Source of the DNA: Lachnospiraceae bacterium
GTDB taxonomy: Bacteria; Bacillota; Clostridia; Lachnospirales; Lachnospiraceae
DNA: 64,000 nucleotides
Reading direction: 5' to 3'
Assembly (NCBI GenBank): GCA_910575005.1
Contig: CAJTCL010000003.1
Coordinates: 124,001-188,000 of the forward strand
Part shown: positions 62,001 through 64,000 of the stretch, one piece after another
Layout: each line of letters begins with the position of its first letter
Numbering within the stretch: the stretch's first letter is position 1
Program-made: the position numbers and the translations under genes
The notes under the pieces: generated by a model
Database searches by the model: none
What the model saw: the letters and a program-made list of their open reading frames with translations, nothing else
Told to the model about the DNA's origin: nothing

Positions 62001-64000
62001 CGGCGCAGCGAAAAACAATTTTAAGGTTACTAACCATAAAATTAGTTGGCAGTCAGGTTATGTTACCCAGAAAATAGAATCCTATGTGACGGAAACCTTG
62101 GAACAAACAGAGAGTATGAAACAACTGCCAAGCAGTGTTCTTGGAGATCAGGCTGCAGAGGTTTATATATACACACCAGCTACAGAGTTTGAAAAAGATG
62201 GTAAAGTATATGCCTTAGACGAGGATAAATCTGGCTGGTATAAGGAAGATGGATCTAAATTAGAGAATCCAGCGGCAGCAGATGTGGCAGTAGCAGGCGC
62301 AACAGTTGTTTATAAGGCATATTACAAAGAGGGAGCAAATTTTGCAGGCTTGAAGGCAGCGATTGACGCAGCTCAAACTGCATATGACCAGAAGACGGCA
62401 GAAAAAATTTATAAGGCGGATTCTCTGAAAACGCTTCAACAGGCAATTGCAGCTGCACAGGCAGTATATGATACCAAAGGTACAGCCAATGAGAAGAACA
62501 AAGAAGAAGTAGCAGCAGCCATCACAACATTGAATAATGCAGTGAAAGCTCCAATGGAGTTAAAAGGTTTTGAAGAAATGAATCAGGTGATGACAGCATA
62601 CTATCCTATGGATCAAGATGTAAAGGATACCAGTGCTAATCACCATGACGGCACGGTAAATGGAGATGTTACATTTCCAAATGGAGACAGCGCAGTTTTC
62701 CCAGGTAGCGAGAAAGGGTTGACTAATTATATCAGCTTACCCACAGATATGGCAGTTACAAATCAGATGACGTTCTCTTTCTGGACTTATACAGAAGCGG
62801 GCGGCGGTAATAATGTATTTGGCATCAGTTCTGGAAAAGATATGAGCAGCGCGCATCATTTCTCTATTTATACGAGCAATGGGGAAAAATTATCTGCAAA
62901 TGGAGGAAAGACAGGATATTCAGGGCCGGCTGGAGTGGACAATATTCCATTTGCTGCGGAAGAATGGCATCTTGTTACGTGTGTTGTAAACGGTACAGAT
63001 CTTACCTTCTATGTGGATGGTGAAGAAGCAAAAGCTGGAACCATTGGAGCTTCTTTGACAGAAGTTTGGAATGCACATGAGACAGAACGCAATATCTATA
63101 TTGGCAACAATGTATATGCTTGGAATGATAATGGCGTACATGATAAGGATTACAAGGGAAGAATCAAGAATTTCCGTATTTACAATGCAGCTCTTGCAGC
63201 AGAGCAGGTGAAAGATATCTATGATAATGAAGCAGCTATGCCGATGAAGAAGGCAATTGATCATCTAGTACATGCGCTGGGTGCACATCCTGGTACAGAT
63301 GAAAATCAAGGAAAATATGTTTTGACTCTTACCGAGAGTTCTATAGATTTGATAAAAACTGGAACACAGGGGGAGACAATTTCTTGGAAAGCATATGATG
63401 CAAACGGCGAGGAAAGTTCTACAGATATCAATACAGCAGATGGAACTGTCAACCTGCCTGAGCAGGAAGGAACAACAAAAACAGCAACTCTGAAAGCAAC
63501 CATTCAATTAAATGGGCAGACAGAAGTAGTTGAGATTATTTGTAGTATTAAGCGTGTGTCTGCGGCTGTTTCAACAGCCAGGGCAGAATTAAAAGAAGCG
63601 CTTGACAAAGCAGAGGAGTTAAATAAACTGCTTTATACATCTGAATCTTGGCGCAGATTTGAAACAATTTTAAATACAGCAAAAGATATCTATGATAATT
63701 CTACCTCAGAGACAGATATAAAGGAACAGACCGCCAAGCTGACAAATGCAATGAAGACAGATGGCACAGGTACATTGGTAGAACGAGGCAATAAGACAGA
63801 ATTATCTGCTTTGGTGAGTGAGGCAGAACAGGCAATGGCAGACAAGGACAAAGCAGATTATGAAGAGAGTGTCTGGATCGCATTGGAGACGGCAATTCGC
63901 GAGGCGAAAGAATTGTCAGATGATGTAGATCAAGCGGCAGTGGACGCCAAGAAAGAGGCTCTGCAGACAGCGCTGAATAACTTTGTGCCTAAGGATGCTC
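59068..64000 (+). CDS. Giant secreted LamG-domain surface protein (3' end outside window)
   Basis: At least 1,644 residues, still open at the right edge. Start ATG 59068 follows AGAAAGGAAAAG. Signal peptide: KKLTSVALSAAMAITLLPAQPAFAEG, nearly the same design as the GH43 protein. Concanavalin-like LamG domains occur at about 45-260, 365-570 and 1180-1395 (each with IDEF/YDDVKVYNAAL-type ends). Ig-like Big_2-type segments are at ~285-350 (ATVDETGRVTGIGAGTTTITA) and ~585-650, and FIVAR-like helical parts at ~1095-1165 and from ~1510 (FETILNTAKDIYDN). No catalytic domain is visible before the edge. It may be a glycan-binding protein or the N-terminal part of a glycosidase. Confidence 0.88.
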   Translation, partial: MKKRGKNLWKKLTSVALSAAMAITLLPAQPAFAEGETGGDLNLPEKLLYFSFDEDITNNTIVGEGATATVVNGAEISKTDKKLGNGALLLDNNQKQRLSIPAGVLSGKNVEGMTNEGLTISYWSKVVRSSPGWVYFILPAGTTNNDRKYAGILDNTENLQVEYHSPGGVANGAPKTNIWKHVMVTMKGTTATLYVDGKKIQSSEEIEAGRRPNGVPDLSGSEINIGYATWGSGEYFAGYIDEFTMYDAALTDEQAMAVCEQELMKEALQNGFIETTGPLNVTVGSSVTIQPKNTIPENIRADITYQSANPAIATVDETGRVTGIGAGTTTITASVIYDGKENQSDPITINVKTPAEALIGSYNFDNRTLGTASAISKGLVSYGGEVEYGTGRDGIGKAVRTKDVVGSGEGYGVKLAETNLGSTYTVSMWINPVNAKAFHPNGAVLALGSPKTDPENWLAIAGMNAGENSEARVWAHGKVFNLSNTDFNDTKFAAAKGQWTMLTISQSQNDVSFYKDGVLVGTTHKADEVLNGAENTEIYLGVNHWDQEFDGLYDDVKVYNAALNASQIQELYKNDMLEGMNILGENKSIDMITKDLNLVTECNEVPVAWTSSAPEKITAAGEVKVKDGTEVTLTATASAFGNWSKQYKVRLAKPITVKHVDEKNAEIKTETVYGQVGADYTYEAKDKILATDTAAYVYDETNNTAESLKVSVTEEGEMVITVRYTEANIASVDNSKLPEMVYVIEGNTPVLPKSIPGTTASEGQGEAVTINVPISWTADGSGLKPGEHSLNGTAAGHVVTVKVKVFECDEAVADTEAQSANDSKKVKLKKGYKGIIETEYDIVTTGDISTDAGVQYYDNGVAENADTFWLPATSTRFNSGYFLVVTANGKGGSTSDSGAVNIPANIDQATMLYDKTKTYHVRTRIDTTEASVAEDGTITKNGTYRVWITDEDGKTVELTTADSPAGFRKVVNGIIDKFGAAKNNFKVTNHKISWQSGYVTQKIESYVTETLEQTESMKQLPSSVLGDQAAEVYIYTPATEFEKDGKVYALDEDKSGWYKEDGSKLENPAAADVAVAGATVVYKAYYKEGANFAGLKAAIDAAQTAYDQKTAEKIYKADSLKTLQQAIAAAQAVYDTKGTANEKNKEEVAAAITTLNNAVKAPMELKGFEEMNQVMTAYYPMDQDVKDTSANHHDGTVNGDVTFPNGDSAVFPGSEKGLTNYISLPTDMAVTNQMTFSFWTYTEAGGGNNVFGISSGKDMSSAHHFSIYTSNGEKLSANGGKTGYSGPAGVDNIPFAAEEWHLVTCVVNGTDLTFYVDGEEAKAGTIGASLTEVWNAHETERNIYIGNNVYAWNDNGVHDKDYKGRIKNFRIYNAALAAEQVKDIYDNEAAMPMKKAIDHLVHALGAHPGTDENQGKYVLTLTESSIDLIKTGTQGETISWKAYDANGEESSTDINTADGTVNLPEQEGTTKTATLKATIQLNGQTEVVEIICSIKRVSAAVSTARAELKEALDKAEELNKLLYTSESWRRFETILNTAKDIYDNSTSETDIKEQTAKLTNAMKTDGTGTLVERGNKTELSALVSEAEQAMADKDKADYEESVWIALETAIREAKELSDDVDQAAVDAKKEALQTALNNFVPKDA

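Overview
The window reads as a chromosomal segment of a low-to-mid GC, Gram-positive anaerobe of the Clostridia, most likely a gut Lachnospiraceae. This placement is inferred from gene content: an YlmC/YmxH-NrdR-YqeG neighbourhood, a rubredoxin-glutamate synthase-like fusion, the glycerol kinase/two-flavoprotein/DUF1667 set, and very large secreted glycan-binding proteins with helical spacer repeats and BspA-like ends. No rRNA, tRNA or CRISPR array was recognised.

Left part (1-20 kb). The window opens inside a five-gene operon matching the uncharacterised STM4015-STM4014-STM4013-STM4012-STM4011 set first named in Salmonella: leucine-rich-repeat protein, ATP-grasp protein, sulfatase-like hydrolase and two radical SAM enzymes. 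The last enzyme carries an extra C-terminal HAD phosphatase domain. A two-component system then faces a membrane ferredoxin protein with two FMN-binding (flavinylation) domains. An ABC-2 exporter follows whose ATPase has lost its Walker A end. Next come enolase, a small secreted protein, secG-rnr-smpB, a solitary large serine recombinase with a small divergent ORF, and a CPBP protease.

Middle (20-43 kb). A polar amino acid ABC operon has a binding protein whose two halves are in swapped order, a circular permutation. A 1,862-residue GH43 surface enzyme follows, with three N-terminal carbohydrate-binding modules, six near-identical helical repeats and BspA-like ends. Then come dnaE, pfkA and an rRNA methyltransferase; a glycerol catabolism operon (glpK, two FAD oxidoreductases, DUF1667) split by a MITE-like element; and housekeeping genes (ylmC, nrdR, yqeG, rpiB, efp).

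Right part (43-64 kb). A rubredoxin/FMN glutamate synthase-like protein sits divergent to a sugar locus: fructokinase, LacI regulator, three ABC importer components, an amylosucrase-like GH13 and a GH36 alpha-galactosidase. Together these form a coherent raffinose-family oligosaccharide pathway. Beyond it lie a cytoplasmic ParB-like/BMP fusion with a phosphoesterase, several small ORFs including a frameshifted one, a YbaK-type deacylase, an Imm51-like protein, and the start of a second giant LamG-domain surface protein that leaves the window at the right edge.

Three families of short dispersed repeats were seen: a TA-flanked MITE-like element, a ~130 bp structured repeat in inverted copies, and a ~39 bp repeat downstream of genes.
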